NCBI GenBank assembly: GCA_028289545.1
Contig: JANQPG010000008.1
Coordinates: 1 to 64,000, forward strand
Reading direction: 5' to 3'
Length of the DNA: 64,000 bases
From: Woeseiaceae bacterium
GTDB lineage: Bacteria > Pseudomonadota > Gammaproteobacteria > Steroidobacterales > Woeseiaceae
Shown: positions 53,439 to 62,336 of the stretch, piece by piece
Position numbering within the stretch: position 1 is the stretch's first letter
Layout: the number at the start of each line of letters is the position of its first letter
The notes under the pieces: generated by a model
Database searches by the model: none
Told to the model about the DNA's origin: nothing
Seen by the model: only the letters and a program-made list of their open reading frames with translations
Program-made: the position numbers and the translations under genes

Positions 53439-54452
53439 ATGGATTCTCTGTCTCAACTCGTGCTCGGAGCGAGCGTCGCGGGTGTTTGCGCCCCGCCCAA
53501 ACATCGCGGAAAAGCGATGCTGCTTGGCGCAGCGCTCGGTACGCTGCCGGATCTCGACGTGCTCATCGACTATGGCGGCGATGTCGAGAATTTCACCTAT
53601 CACCGAGGCTTCAGCCACTCCCTGTTTGTGCTGGCGCCGTTGTCCGTGCTGATCTGGTGGGCTCTGCGGCGATGGTGGGCCCCGGTGCGCGAGCAATCCC
53701 GCCGATGGCTGGCGGCAATAGGTCTTACGCTTCTCACACATCCGCTGCTCGATGCGCATACGGCGTACGGTACCCAGCTGTTCTGGCCGCTCGAGACGTC
53801 GCCGATATCATGGGCGACGCTGTTTATTATCGACCCTCTGTATACGCTGCCGCTGTTGATCGGAGTAGCGGTGGCAGCCTTCCGCCGCCAGGCGGGTGGC
53901 GCTGCGCTGCAGGTTGGCCTGATCGTTAGCACGCTGTATATCGGATGGTCCTGGGTGGCGCAGTCCACGGTCACGCGCCACGCCGAAGAGGCGCTGGCGT
54001 CGATGCAGGTGCAGGATGCGGAGTTATTCGTGACGCCTACTCCGTTCAATACCTTGTTATGGCGTGTTGTGGTCGTGGACGATGAACACTACCTTGAAGG
54101 CTTCGATTCGCTTCTGATCGATGAGGGTTCGATACGCTTCAGCCGTTACGCCCTGGGAAAGAACGTACTGGAAGAGGCCCGCGACATCTGGGCGGTCGAG
54201 CGTCTCCGCTGGTTCTCACGGGGGTTCATCAGCGCTCGTGTTGATACGGACCGGTTGATCGTCAGCGATCTGCGCATGGGGCAGGAGCCCGTCTACGTCT
54301 TCAGCCACGTCGTGGCCGCACGCGGTAACCCGCATTGGAAAGATGTCCCTACCGAATTGCTGCCGATGTCCTTCGAAGACCGCGCGCTGGCAGAGACCTG
54401 GGATCGAATCTGGCGGGACGACACCGGCAACGCTGTGCCGAACGGCAACTAG
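53439..54452 (+). CDS. YdjM/DUF457-type membrane-bound metal-dependent hydrolase
   Basis: This 337-aa protein has the family metal-site motifs LPDLDVLID and FTYHRGFSHSLFVLAP, then HPLLDAHTAYG. Four to five membrane segments fill the first 170 residues, followed by a soluble C-terminal domain (~180-330) that is longer than in E. coli YdjM. Relatives are thought to act on phospholipid or to be SOS-linked membrane proteins; the reaction is not established. Confidence 0.85.
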   Translation: MDSLSQLVLGASVAGVCAPPKHRGKAMLLGAALGTLPDLDVLIDYGGDVENFTYHRGFSHSLFVLAPLSVLIWWALRRWWAPVREQSRRWLAAIGLTLLTHPLLDAHTAYGTQLFWPLETSPISWATLFIIDPLYTLPLLIGVAVAAFRRQAGGAALQVGLIVSTLYIGWSWVAQSTVTRHAEEALASMQVQDAELFVTPTPFNTLLWRVVVVDDEHYLEGFDSLLIDEGSIRFSRYALGKNVLEEARDIWAVERLRWFSRGFISARVDTDRLIVSDLRMGQEPVYVFSHVVAARGNPHWKDVPTELLPMSFEDRALAETWDRIWRDDTGNAVPNGN

Positions 54453-54639
54453 AATTCGTTCGCAGGTAAAGACCAGCGGTATGTGTCAAAGCCCAGTCTG
54501 CTCGATGGGCGGCGGCGCAGAAGTTTAGCCCTCTCAGAAACGCTTCGAATTTTTCCAGCTGTACCGCAACGACACTGGGTTGGCTGGCGTCGATCTCGAT
54601 CGGCTATACTGAGGAGAACTAATAAGAAAACGGCTCATC

Positions 54640-55299
54640 ATGTTCTATCAGAAAGTCGTCAAAGGCATCGCGAACCTCTCGGACGGCGACGCCGATCAGA
54701 TGGTCTACACGGATGGCATCCAGTCAAACTGGTGGCGATTGAAAGGGTCTGTGTCGGAAGGAGAAATCGCCCAGGCTCTGACACACGAGAACCTCGTCCA
54801 TCATCTCGACGACTACGACACACCAATCTCACCGCCGCCAGCCGACCCGGCCCTGCACGGCATGACGTATGGAGAAGCATCGGCGTTCATCTCGACCTCT
54901 GCCGGAGCGATTCAGAGGGATCCAAAAAACAGTCGAAACATTCGTTACTCGCCCTTTCTGACCGCACTGGAATTTGCGACCGACTTCTATGCCGGTGACG
55001 GCTATATTTTCTACGCCTACCTCCTGACGATCGGTAAACCCGCGGTGGAGATGCGGCAGTTCTCCGAGGAAGTCCGGGAGCTGCATGTGTATCCCGGGTT
55101 TCGCAAGTACCATCACGAAGGGGAGATTGCCGCAAAAATCGGTATTCCCGCGATTCAGATAGAAAAAGCGGAAAAGTATGCGGGACCCCAATCACATAGT
55201 GATCTAAAAAGCGGTTACTTGCCCAACCCGGTACGTACGGTACCCAACCCGAATCACGTTTCTCCGGACCGGCTCGCCAACGTGCGGGAACTGTTGTAG
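54640..55299 (+). CDS. Probable ADP-ribosyltransferase (R-STS-ExE, enterotoxin-A-like fold)
   Basis: The 219-aa protein has no signal peptide. The pattern fits the LT/pertussis-type ADP-ribosyltransferase core in order. R33 is in NWWRLKG, followed by a helix of the RxxxxxxDEI kind (SEGEIAQAL). The STS motif is in SAFISTSAGA (S85-T86-S87). A helix and strand follow (ALEFATDFYAG, GYIFYAYLL). The ExE loop is in HHEGEIAAKIGIPA (E160, E162) with the GIPAxQI tail typical of enterotoxin-A domains. It would transfer ADP-ribose from NAD+, probably to an arginine given ExE. This is assigned by motif reading, not by a profile search. It is first in a tight three-gene operon; a -10 (TATACT, 54605-54610) lies just upstream. 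Confidence 0.6.
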   Translation: MFYQKVVKGIANLSDGDADQMVYTDGIQSNWWRLKGSVSEGEIAQALTHENLVHHLDDYDTPISPPPADPALHGMTYGEASAFISTSAGAIQRDPKNSRNIRYSPFLTALEFATDFYAGDGYIFYAYLLTIGKPAVEMRQFSEEVRELHVYPGFRKYHHEGEIAAKIGIPAIQIEKAEKYAGPQSHSDLKSGYLPNPVRTVPNPNHVSPDRLANVRELL

Positions 55300-55308
55300 C
55301 GACGGGTT

Positions 55309-56121
55309 ATGGCAGACTTCGCAGAACTTCTGAACCTGAATCCGGAGCGAGTGCGTCGAGTCGGAGAAGCACGTCTGGGTTATGCACGGGCGTTGGCGGA
55401 ACAGCGGGTCGGCAGCAGCGACGCGGACACTGACGAGGTCGATGATCTGCCGATGTGGGCGGCTGGCGAGTACGTGCGTGGCGCGAGTCTTCTGGCGTTG
55501 TGCGATATCGAACGGGCGCGTGAGGGGTTCGCCAGTGCAGCGGAACTCTTCAGGGAGACGGGTAGAAGGTCCTGGGTAACGCTTGACCTGGCCGCGGGCC
55601 GTAGGCTTTCGAGGGACGTCGTGCAGGGCGGGTGGTTAAGTGACGATCCGTCCAGAAAGCAGCCGGACTTCGCCGATACGCTGGCGGCCTACGATCCTGA
55701 CCCGGACTGGGGGGAGATCGACCCGCGAACGCTCAGCGCCGTTCGCGAAGCGGCGAATAGTGCTCCACCCGTATCGCGATTCGAAGTTCCGTTGAGGGCG
55801 GTTGTACGATCTCTCGATGAAGCGAATGGACGCAGCCCTGCACCCAACTCTACGTGGAGCGAACGCTACAGAGACACGTTTGCGTGTCTCGAGCGGATGA
55901 ACGAACCCTACAGTGTCGCCATGCGCGACCGGTTTCATTGGCAAAGACTGCAGTCGTCAGTTTTGCCCGTCGAGCCGGAGTTCCTCGCCTATGGCGTAGC
56001 GCTGGCTCGGTTGATGGGAAGGTCTGACCGGTCGCTCGAGAGGCTGCGTGTGGAGGTTAGTGAAAGAGCTCCTGCCATGGCCGTCATGCTCGATGTTGCT
56101 GGCGAGATTTTGTCCCCCTAG
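55309..56121 (+). CDS. Unknown helical protein, middle gene of the ART operon
   Basis: This 270-aa soluble protein starts nine bases after the ART gene. It is rich in A/E/R/L helices. Residues 15-100 look TPR-like (RVGEARLGYARALAEQRV, EYVRGASLLALCDIERAREGFASAAELFRETGR), and no enzymatic motif is visible. Candidates are an immunity protein, an adaptor or a substrate for the ART; the position between ART and a membrane receiver-like protein is the only evidence. I do not recognise a family. Confidence 0.7.
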   Translation: MADFAELLNLNPERVRRVGEARLGYARALAEQRVGSSDADTDEVDDLPMWAAGEYVRGASLLALCDIERAREGFASAAELFRETGRRSWVTLDLAAGRRLSRDVVQGGWLSDDPSRKQPDFADTLAAYDPDPDWGEIDPRTLSAVREAANSAPPVSRFEVPLRAVVRSLDEANGRSPAPNSTWSERYRDTFACLERMNEPYSVAMRDRFHWQRLQSSVLPVEPEFLAYGVALARLMGRSDRSLERLRVEVSERAPAMAVMLDVAGEILSP

Positions 56122-56130
56122 GTATTCGAT

Positions 56131-56697
56131 ATGGAACTTACCGGTTGGATTCTGTTTTTTGCGTTTGTTTTTACGGCGATTGTTGCACTTGTGGGTGGCA
56201 AGCTCACAATCGGACCGAAAGGCATATCGATGGATACGAAGGGCGTCATTGACGCCATACGCAAGGCCAGGGAAGAAAAGGGCATAGAAGGCGATGCAGA
56301 CAGTGAGGACGTTGCGCCGGTATCCTCGCAAAAATTACCGACGGCGACAGTCCTGTGGGTGGATGACAGCACCGAGAACAACATTTATGAACGTCTGGCG
56401 TTGGCGAAGATGGGGGTCCACGTGGAGTGCTACACGACAAACGACCTTGCTTTGTCTGTCTTGGAACTCGTCGATCCGAACCTCGTTGTGTCTGATATCA
56501 GCCGCTCCCTCGATGAGAATGGTTGGGAGTTGCTAACAAGCGTACGGGAAAAGAAGCCGGACTTACCGTTTATCTTTTACACGGGTTCGGTATCGGATGA
56601 CCGGGCGCGCAAAGCGACAGAGGGCGGGGCTACGGGGATATTTAGCGATCCGGCCGATCTGGTTCGAGCAATCGCGTCCCAGCTTTTTCCGACCTGA
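56131..56697 (+). CDS. Membrane-anchored degenerate response-regulator receiver protein
   Basis: This 188-aa protein starts nine bases after the previous gene. A single N-terminal membrane helix (WILFFAFVFTAIVALVGG) and a short linker lead to a receiver domain at about residues 70-188. It has VDD acidic pair (D78, D79), phospho-acceptor D122 in VVSDISRS, and T151 in FYTGS. The invariant lysine before proline is replaced by aspartate (GIFSDPADL, D173), so phosphorylation-driven switching may be altered. There is no output domain and no adjacent kinase. A receiver tethered to the membrane by its own N-terminus is unusual. Confidence 0.8.
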   Translation: MELTGWILFFAFVFTAIVALVGGKLTIGPKGISMDTKGVIDAIRKAREEKGIEGDADSEDVAPVSSQKLPTATVLWVDDSTENNIYERLALAKMGVHVECYTTNDLALSVLELVDPNLVVSDISRSLDENGWELLTSVREKKPDLPFIFYTGSVSDDRARKATEGGATGIFSDPADLVRAIASQLFPT

Positions 56698-56739
56698 AAT
56701 TGGTCGACGGAGAATTGACTGCCGCTATTCGGTCTTGAG

Positions 56740-57069
56740 TCAGTTTGACTGAGCCGCTGCCAAAATCCGTTGCGGCGAGTAGCCGTGAATCACCGTTCCG
56801 TTTGCGGCGACGACCGGAACGCCGCGGCCGCCCAGTCTCCTGTACTCTTGATACGCCTGCGTGGACTCTTCGATGTCATACTCGACGTAGGGCACGTCGT
56901 GTTCGGCGAATAGCTTTCGCGTCTTTTCGCAGTAGCCGCACCATTCCGTGGCATACAGCACAACGCCTTCATCCGCCGGATAATCGGGAGTGCCGGCGAC
57001 AAAGCCGCTGATATCGTCCCAGTGCAAATAAAGGGCGAGCACCGAGACGGCTATAAAAAATTTCTTCAT
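56740..57069 (-). CDS. Membrane-tethered glutaredoxin
   Basis: Start ATG 57069 gives 109 aa. An N-terminal hydrophobic segment (MKKFFIAVSVLALYLHW) is followed by a glutaredoxin domain with CGYC (WCGYCEKTRKLF), the GVPVVAANGT cis-proline and a TVIHGYSPQRI end. It probably faces the periplasm or sits at the inner membrane and handles thiol-disulfide exchange. It is convergent with the ART operon, with a 42-bp gap. Confidence 0.85.
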   Translation of the reverse strand: MKKFFIAVSVLALYLHWDDISGFVAGTPDYPADEGVVLYATEWCGYCEKTRKLFAEHDVPYVEYDIEESTQAYQEYRRLGGRGVPVVAANGTVIHGYSPQRILAAAQSN

Positions 57070-57235
57070 GATGTACGTGCGCCTCCGCAGTGTTGCGGTT
57101 ACCCACGTTATCATCTCACGAACGATACAGGCGTTTGCGGACTCAGGTCACAGCGACGGCATCGGTTGCCCGTCGTGTTTCCCCCCTGTTAGAAGCCGGG
57201 AAATCGATAGATCGTGCCACAGTTGTCCCGACAAT

Positions 57236-58525
57236 CTACCCTTGATCGCGAAAAAGCTCGTGTGTTGATACAAGCAGCCACGCCCTTGGTGTGAGGATCA
57301 GCCCGAGTTCGTTTCTCAGCGAAGCAACTCTGCTCTTTGCAACCAATCTCTTGCGAACGAGGTGTTCAACTGCATCCCGGTCCGAACTCAATCGAACGTC
57401 TGGAACAATACCTTTGTTTCGCCCGATCAGGTCCAGTATTCGGATTTCGTCGTCAGACATTCCAACGAGTTTTTCGCAAACTTCCTGGTACTTCTGTTCG
57501 TACCATTCCTCGAATGACCCACCGAACAACTGGCTGTCGTGGGCTTGTGAGAACGACCAGTGACAAAAGTTGTCCGCCCACGTGAAGGTGACACCCAGAT
57601 TCCGGCCCAGCTTGGAGTACAGTTTCCCGAACTCGCTACTTGTGATTGGCAACTCGTTTACCCTGTCCGGGTTTTGCTGAAGATCGATCCTTCTCGTAAA
57701 AGCTTCGATCGCTTCGGGTATCGTGAGCGCAGGGATTTCTATGGGATCGCCCATGTGCCTGGACAGGCGTTGGGACCCGTAAACGTGAGAGAAAATTTCC
57801 TCTGAACCCGTGAGTACCCAGCGGATTCCATTTGTCACGAACACAGAGTCTCGCAGTCGTTCAATCATGTCCAGCACATTGAGACTCGTTTCCATGAGCT
57901 CTGAGTTCTCCAATACGCAGACGATCCCGCCCTTATCACCGGGAAAAAAACTGTCGAGCAACTCGTTTATGTGATCGTAAATCCCGCGCTCTTCGAATCC
58001 CTTCTGAAATTGTGATTCGTCACTTCGCCCGATAGTAAGGCCGAAGAGGCTGAAATTGATGGTCGTACTTTTTCCGCGGTTGCCGTCAAGCCAGCTTCTC
58101 AGAATCTCGAACTCTTTCTTGTGAGTGTTTCGATAGTCGATTCTCTCTTGATGTTTGACCAGTGTTGCCGCAATAGCCAGGTATACATCCCTCCGGAATT
58201 CGTCCGCGACAGTATCAGGTGAGATCTCGAACAATGCCGGGCACTGAAAGAAGTGCATGAAATCATCTGAATTGAAGGAAGACTGGTAAATTTCCCAGGC
58301 AGCACAGTTGACGAGTGAGGTCTTTCCAACGCCGAAATGGCCCTCCACGGTGATCAGCTTTCTTCCACGATGCAGGCTTGATTTCAGGTCCATCAAGGAT
58401 TGGTCGCGCCCAACCAGCGCTCTTCGTCCTGCCTCGGTGGCCTCCAGTGGCTCGGGGGAGAACGGGTTAGCCTGAAACCCAGCCATGCGATGGTATTGAT
58501 ACGCGTCCGATGTCGGTTCTGGCAT
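57236..58525 (-). CDS. Orc1/Cdc6-like AAA+ P-loop ATPase with winged-helix-like C-terminus
   Basis: The 429-aa protein begins with the NPFSPEP...VGRDQSLMDLKSSL layout of stand-alone Orc/Cdc6-like STAND-type ATPases. Walker A is GHFGVGKTS (62-70). A Walker B-like VCVLENSE (202-209) has glutamate and asparagine where DE/DD is usual, and a sensor-1-like WVLTGSEE follows. The last ~70 residues (DDEIRILDLIGRNKG...LVRKRLVAKSRV...LTPRAWLLV) fit a winged helix. Such ATPases occur in defence and mobile elements and as singletons. No partner gene overlaps it; the glutaredoxin gene lies 166 bp downstream. Confidence 0.8.
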   Translation of the reverse strand: MPEPTSDAYQYHRMAGFQANPFSPEPLEATEAGRRALVGRDQSLMDLKSSLHRGRKLITVEGHFGVGKTSLVNCAAWEIYQSSFNSDDFMHFFQCPALFEISPDTVADEFRRDVYLAIAATLVKHQERIDYRNTHKKEFEILRSWLDGNRGKSTTINFSLFGLTIGRSDESQFQKGFEERGIYDHINELLDSFFPGDKGGIVCVLENSELMETSLNVLDMIERLRDSVFVTNGIRWVLTGSEEIFSHVYGSQRLSRHMGDPIEIPALTIPEAIEAFTRRIDLQQNPDRVNELPITSSEFGKLYSKLGRNLGVTFTWADNFCHWSFSQAHDSQLFGGSFEEWYEQKYQEVCEKLVGMSDDEIRILDLIGRNKGIVPDVRLSSDRDAVEHLVRKRLVAKSRVASLRNELGLILTPRAWLLVSTHELFRDQG

Positions 58526-58809
58526 AGAAAAGCCTTTTAATCATGATCTTATTGTTACGGCCAGCGCATTCCTGACGGATTGGCCTGTCGCGATGTGCCC
58601 CGGAACAGTCTGCGCCCTATCGGTTAGTGCAGGCCAGTTATTGCCCAATTGTACTGTTGCCCTTGCAGCCCGGAAATGCCACAAAGTGCGATCCGCCGTT
58701 GGTGACCACCGTTAGTTTTCATGCATCGCAACGGTGCGATGACTAAACGACGAGAGACTTTGCGGCATCCAAATCCAGTTGGCGCGATTCCATCACACGA
58801 GGAGACCTC

Positions 58810-60855
58810 ATGTTTCGAAGCTGCCTGTTCCTGATTGCAGTGTTGCTGTTGGCCACCGACAGCCATGCCGATAACGGCGAGATTGCGCACGCCGCGCCTT
58901 TGAGCGGGATTGTCATTGACGGCGAGCTGGCCGACTGGCCGGCCGAGCTGCCGCGATACGCCGTCCGCACGAACGGCGATCGCGAGGCCGTCGAACAGAA
59001 CGACAGCTTTGCGGCCAGCTTCCGAGCCGGATACAACCCGGCCGAGAGAGCCGTGTATATCGCGCTGGAGATTGTCGATGACGTGCATGTCGTACCCGAC
59101 GAAGCCCAGCCGGATGAATGGGCGCGTTTCGATAGTGTGATCGCCTACGTCGACTTCAACCATACGACCACAGGGTCGGGGTCCGCTCTGTACCTTGTTC
59201 TTGGCGATCACCGATCGATGCATAGCGATGAGTCGAGCTGGGATGCCGATGTCGCGGCAGCGAGCTGGGACACGGCGGAAGCGGCCGTTTCGAGGCGGGG
59301 CACGACGACCGTCTACGAATGGCGGTTCACCAGCGCCAGGGAACTCGCGGCGAATTCGGTGCTGGGAATAGACTTTCTCATAGCGGATCAAGACGCCTCC
59401 GCCGAAGACAGCCCCGCGTCACTCGTCTCCTGGGGGCCGGGCTTCGGCAAGAGTCAGGCCGGCGGCCGGACCGGTGACCTGTTGCTTGTCGACGCCGAAT
59501 CTCCATCCGGGCGTCTCACGGGGCGAATCGAACTCGCCGGGGCTGATCCGGAGACGAACGCGAGCCGGCTGCGGGTTCGCGCCCGGTCGACCCGAAACCC
59601 GGCCCTGTGGCTGCAGACGCTTGCCGATGAGACCGGGGCCTTCGCCATCGATCTACCGCCCGGTCGTTATGAACTCACGAGCGTGGATCGCATGACGCGG
59701 GTGGACGAAGTACCCAAGGTCGTGGCGCCGGCCACGCCGGTGTTCGTCACGGTCGGGCAGGGCGCGGAGACCGTTGCCCCGACGCTGCGGCTTGCCCAAG
59801 TGCCGCTGCCGATCGAGTTGCCGGAACGCGGAGCGCTGTTCGGATTCGAGCCTGATGACCGTAAGGCCTTCGACCAGATCGTCGAGACCCTGATGGAGTA
59901 TTTCCAGGTGCCCGGCGCATCGATTGCGTTGATCAGGGACGGGGCGCTGGTGCATCACAGCACGTACGGCAGCCGGAACGCCTACAGCGCTGAGGCGGTA
60001 GCGGGCGACACGCTGTTTGAGGCGGCATCGGTCACCAAGGCGGTGTTTGCTTTTGCCGTCAATCGAATGGCTGAGCGTGGCGAAATCGACCTCGATCGGC
60101 CTCTGCATACCTATTTGCCGTTTGAGGACATAGCCCACGACCGCCGGTACGAGAAAATAACCGCGCGGCACGTGCTGTCACATCAGACGGGCTTTCCGAA
60201 CTGGCGCTGGATGAACCCGGACGGAAAAATCGACATCAAGTTCTATCCGGGCATTCAGTACGGCTACTCCGGGGAGGGCTTCGAGTACCTGGGCCGCGTC
60301 GTGGCGCACATTGCCGGCGAGCCGCTGGAGACAGTTGTGCGTCGTGAAGCTCTCGCTGTCCTGGACTTCGAGAAGAATACCTTTTTTGCGGATGGTCCGG
60401 AGGTGGTCGACCAGGCCGCGCGAGGTCACTGGGCCGGCATGGCGGGGCCGCACGACTTTCCGGACGAGATTGGCGTTGCGCACAGCATGTATACCGAGGC
60501 GCGGACGTTCTCAAATTTTATGCTGGGTCTGCTTGCGCGGGAGGGGTTGTCGGCCGAGGGCTACGAGAAGATGCTCGAGCCGCAGGTGGCCACTCCGCTC
60601 GAGCCCGGCGACGAGCCGCAGTGGCCCGGTCGCTACGGCCTCGGCTTTCACATGATGAATTCGCCGTTTGGCCTGGCCTACGGCCACGGCGGCAACAACG
60701 GCAATTTCACCTGTCTTTTTGAACTCTACCCCGATCATCAGATGGGTTTTGTCGTGTTCACGAACGCCGACACCGGATCGTTGCTCGTCAACACGCTGCG
60801 CGACTATCTCGTGATTGGGGCGCCGGATGTGGAAGAGGTTGAGGATCAGAGTTGA
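58810..60855 (+). CDS. Secreted serine hydrolase (class C beta-lactamase fold) fused to a CBM9-like module
   Basis: GAGGAG precedes ATG 58810; the product is 681 aa with a Sec signal (MFRSCLFLIAVLLLATDSHA). Residues ~30-225 form a CBM9/DOMON-like sandwich (SGIVIDGELADWPAEL, VYIALEIVDDVHVV, FDSVIAYVDFNHT). A short carboxypeptidase-regulatory-like beta domain (~235-330) follows. From ~350 comes a beta-lactamase-fold domain with SVTK (S407, K410), YSG (Y486) and HGG (626-628). It is probably a periplasmic or surface esterase or peptidase. A second, shorter paralogue (62337) shares the FxNWR and YSGEGFEYL segments. Confidence 0.85.
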   Translation: MFRSCLFLIAVLLLATDSHADNGEIAHAAPLSGIVIDGELADWPAELPRYAVRTNGDREAVEQNDSFAASFRAGYNPAERAVYIALEIVDDVHVVPDEAQPDEWARFDSVIAYVDFNHTTTGSGSALYLVLGDHRSMHSDESSWDADVAAASWDTAEAAVSRRGTTTVYEWRFTSARELAANSVLGIDFLIADQDASAEDSPASLVSWGPGFGKSQAGGRTGDLLLVDAESPSGRLTGRIELAGADPETNASRLRVRARSTRNPALWLQTLADETGAFAIDLPPGRYELTSVDRMTRVDEVPKVVAPATPVFVTVGQGAETVAPTLRLAQVPLPIELPERGALFGFEPDDRKAFDQIVETLMEYFQVPGASIALIRDGALVHHSTYGSRNAYSAEAVAGDTLFEAASVTKAVFAFAVNRMAERGEIDLDRPLHTYLPFEDIAHDRRYEKITARHVLSHQTGFPNWRWMNPDGKIDIKFYPGIQYGYSGEGFEYLGRVVAHIAGEPLETVVRREALAVLDFEKNTFFADGPEVVDQAARGHWAGMAGPHDFPDEIGVAHSMYTEARTFSNFMLGLLAREGLSAEGYEKMLEPQVATPLEPGDEPQWPGRYGLGFHMMNSPFGLAYGHGGNNGNFTCLFELYPDHQMGFVVFTNADTGSLLVNTLRDYLVIGAPDVEEVEDQS

Positions 60856-60936
60856 ACCGCCAGGGTGGCTGCGGGCAACGGGCGGTTGTTGTCATTCGGG
60901 AGGCGCCGCTACGGCTGAGGGGCTAGACTCGGAGCC

Positions 60937-61800
60937 ATGAACTCCGTGTGGCAGTGGTCGGTGAACACCGGGATCCGCGTGGTTGTTGCGACTTTGACGC
61001 TTTTGTTGACGTCGAACCCGACTGTGGCACAGTCGTTCTCCGCCGAGACGCTGCTCCACCACGAACGATTTCCTGATCCTGGAACCCGGGTGTCCGCCAG
61101 AAAAGGCGAACTCATCACCGGATTCGAGTTATCGGTCGTCGACGTACAGGTGCTGAGGGCCGATGCGGTCGATAGGGAGTCCGGCCGAACAGTCGCTTTC
61201 GCCGGCGCGCTGCTGCACGCCGTCGAAGTCGAAGATCTCGGCCGGGTCTATTGTGGCCCGTCGGGCAGCGGCGGAAAGCCGTCGCTGGACGCCATCGGGG
61301 CTTTCACGTGTCTTCGGGATGCCGACGGGGATGGATCGTTCGATCGGCATTTCTTGCGGCATCGAACGGGCCGAAGAGAACCGTATGTGGTGGATGCGGT
61401 TATGAACCCCGCGCGATTGAAGACGCCGGTCGAGTACAGTCCCGCGACGCCGGAGCAAACGTGGTCGACGCGACTGGAGCTTTACTCCGAGGACCATCGA
61501 CTGATTGACTGGCAGGGCAACCAGGTGCCTATCGTTCGATTTCGATTCGAACGTCGTCTACCGGATGGAACCGCTAAGACGTACACACGTAATCCCTGGC
61601 TCGGAGACGCGAATCCTGCCCGGATTGAGCGCACGATGATTGAGGTAGGCGCCTGCTTTCGAGTATTGAACTCCGGCGACGAATTCAATTCGACCGAAGA
61701 GGAAGACAAACCTCTTACCGTACTGATCGAACAACCGGGTTCGTTTTTCCGCTCCGTCTGCAAGAGGCGACGGACAGGGAAGCTCCGGTCTTACCCGTAA
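60937..61800 (+). CDS. Secreted protein of unknown function
   Basis: This 287-aa protein has an N-terminal signal (VVVATLTLLLTSNPTVAQ) and a mature part with no family I recognise. It includes a calcium-loop-like DADGDGSFDRHF (~residues 128-139) and a basic C-terminal tail (KRRRTGKLRSYP). It lies 81 bp downstream of the serine hydrolase gene on the same strand, so the two may be co-expressed. Three cysteines could form a disulfide. Confidence 0.65.
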   Translation: MNSVWQWSVNTGIRVVVATLTLLLTSNPTVAQSFSAETLLHHERFPDPGTRVSARKGELITGFELSVVDVQVLRADAVDRESGRTVAFAGALLHAVEVEDLGRVYCGPSGSGGKPSLDAIGAFTCLRDADGDGSFDRHFLRHRTGRREPYVVDAVMNPARLKTPVEYSPATPEQTWSTRLELYSEDHRLIDWQGNQVPIVRFRFERRLPDGTAKTYTRNPWLGDANPARIERTMIEVGACFRVLNSGDEFNSTEEEDKPLTVLIEQPGSFFRSVCKRRRTGKLRSYP

Positions 61801-61915
61801 CTGGCACGTCGTCAGGTGATACACTCGCTCGCTGGTGGGGAGCCAAAGGCGTCGTCCGGCAATTTCCGGCTGTCACGCCAGACTGAACGCTCGAGCTTTG
61901 GAACAGGCGGCAGAT

Positions 61916-62224
61916 ATGCGTATTTCAGCACTTGTCAGACCCTGTTTTCTATTGGGGCTCAAGCTGGTTTTCGGATCGGCCATGGTCATTGGGGTCATGG
62001 CGAACGGCATCAAGTTCGGCGGATGCTCGCCGAACACGCTCTGCATGGTGACCATGGAGTTCTACTCGATGCGATTGGATCTCTGGTCGGGTCTAGTAGC
62101 CCTGGTTGGCGCGGGGCTTTCACTCTCTGCGTTGAGAGACCTGCTCGCCGGCCTTGGACACATTGAAGTACTCGACCGCAACGCGGAATCCATTGCCGAT
62201 ATCAAATATTGCGACTACTGCTGA
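61916..62224 (+). CDS. Small membrane protein, unknown
   Basis: Start ATG 61916 (MRISALVRPCFLLGLKLV) is preferred to an earlier ATG because the upstream residues are not membrane-like; product 102 aa. It has two hydrophobic segments (~12-32 and ~60-80) and ends with a cysteine-rich tail KYCDYC. No family is recognised. It lies between the two serine hydrolase genes. Confidence 0.55.
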   Translation: MRISALVRPCFLLGLKLVFGSAMVIGVMANGIKFGGCSPNTLCMVTMEFYSMRLDLWSGLVALVGAGLSLSALRDLLAGLGHIEVLDRNAESIADIKYCDYC

Positions 62225-62229
62225 TCGAT

Positions 62230-62243
62230 TGTAAGCGCTTTTA
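62230..62243. promoter_or_regulatory. LacI-type operator-like palindrome
   Basis: TGTAAGCGCTTTTA has the perfect core AAGCGCTT (62233-62240) centred on CG, as LacI/GalR operators often do. It lies 94-107 bp upstream of the serine hydrolase ATG and just before a very AT-rich stretch (62241-62290). Which regulator would bind is unknown. Confidence 0.35.
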
Positions 62244-62336
62244 AATCAATAAGATAAAAACAATAATTAGAGTAAAATCTAGAAAAACGAACTGCATTCC
62301 TTCTACGAACGTTTCCCGGCCAGGGTCGTTTTCTGA

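Noticed and set aside
54640..58525. A single defence island joining the ART operon, glutaredoxin and the Orc-like ATPase
   Set aside because: The last two are on the opposite strand with a 166-bp gap between them and no shared signal. Proximity alone is not enough, so they are reported separately.
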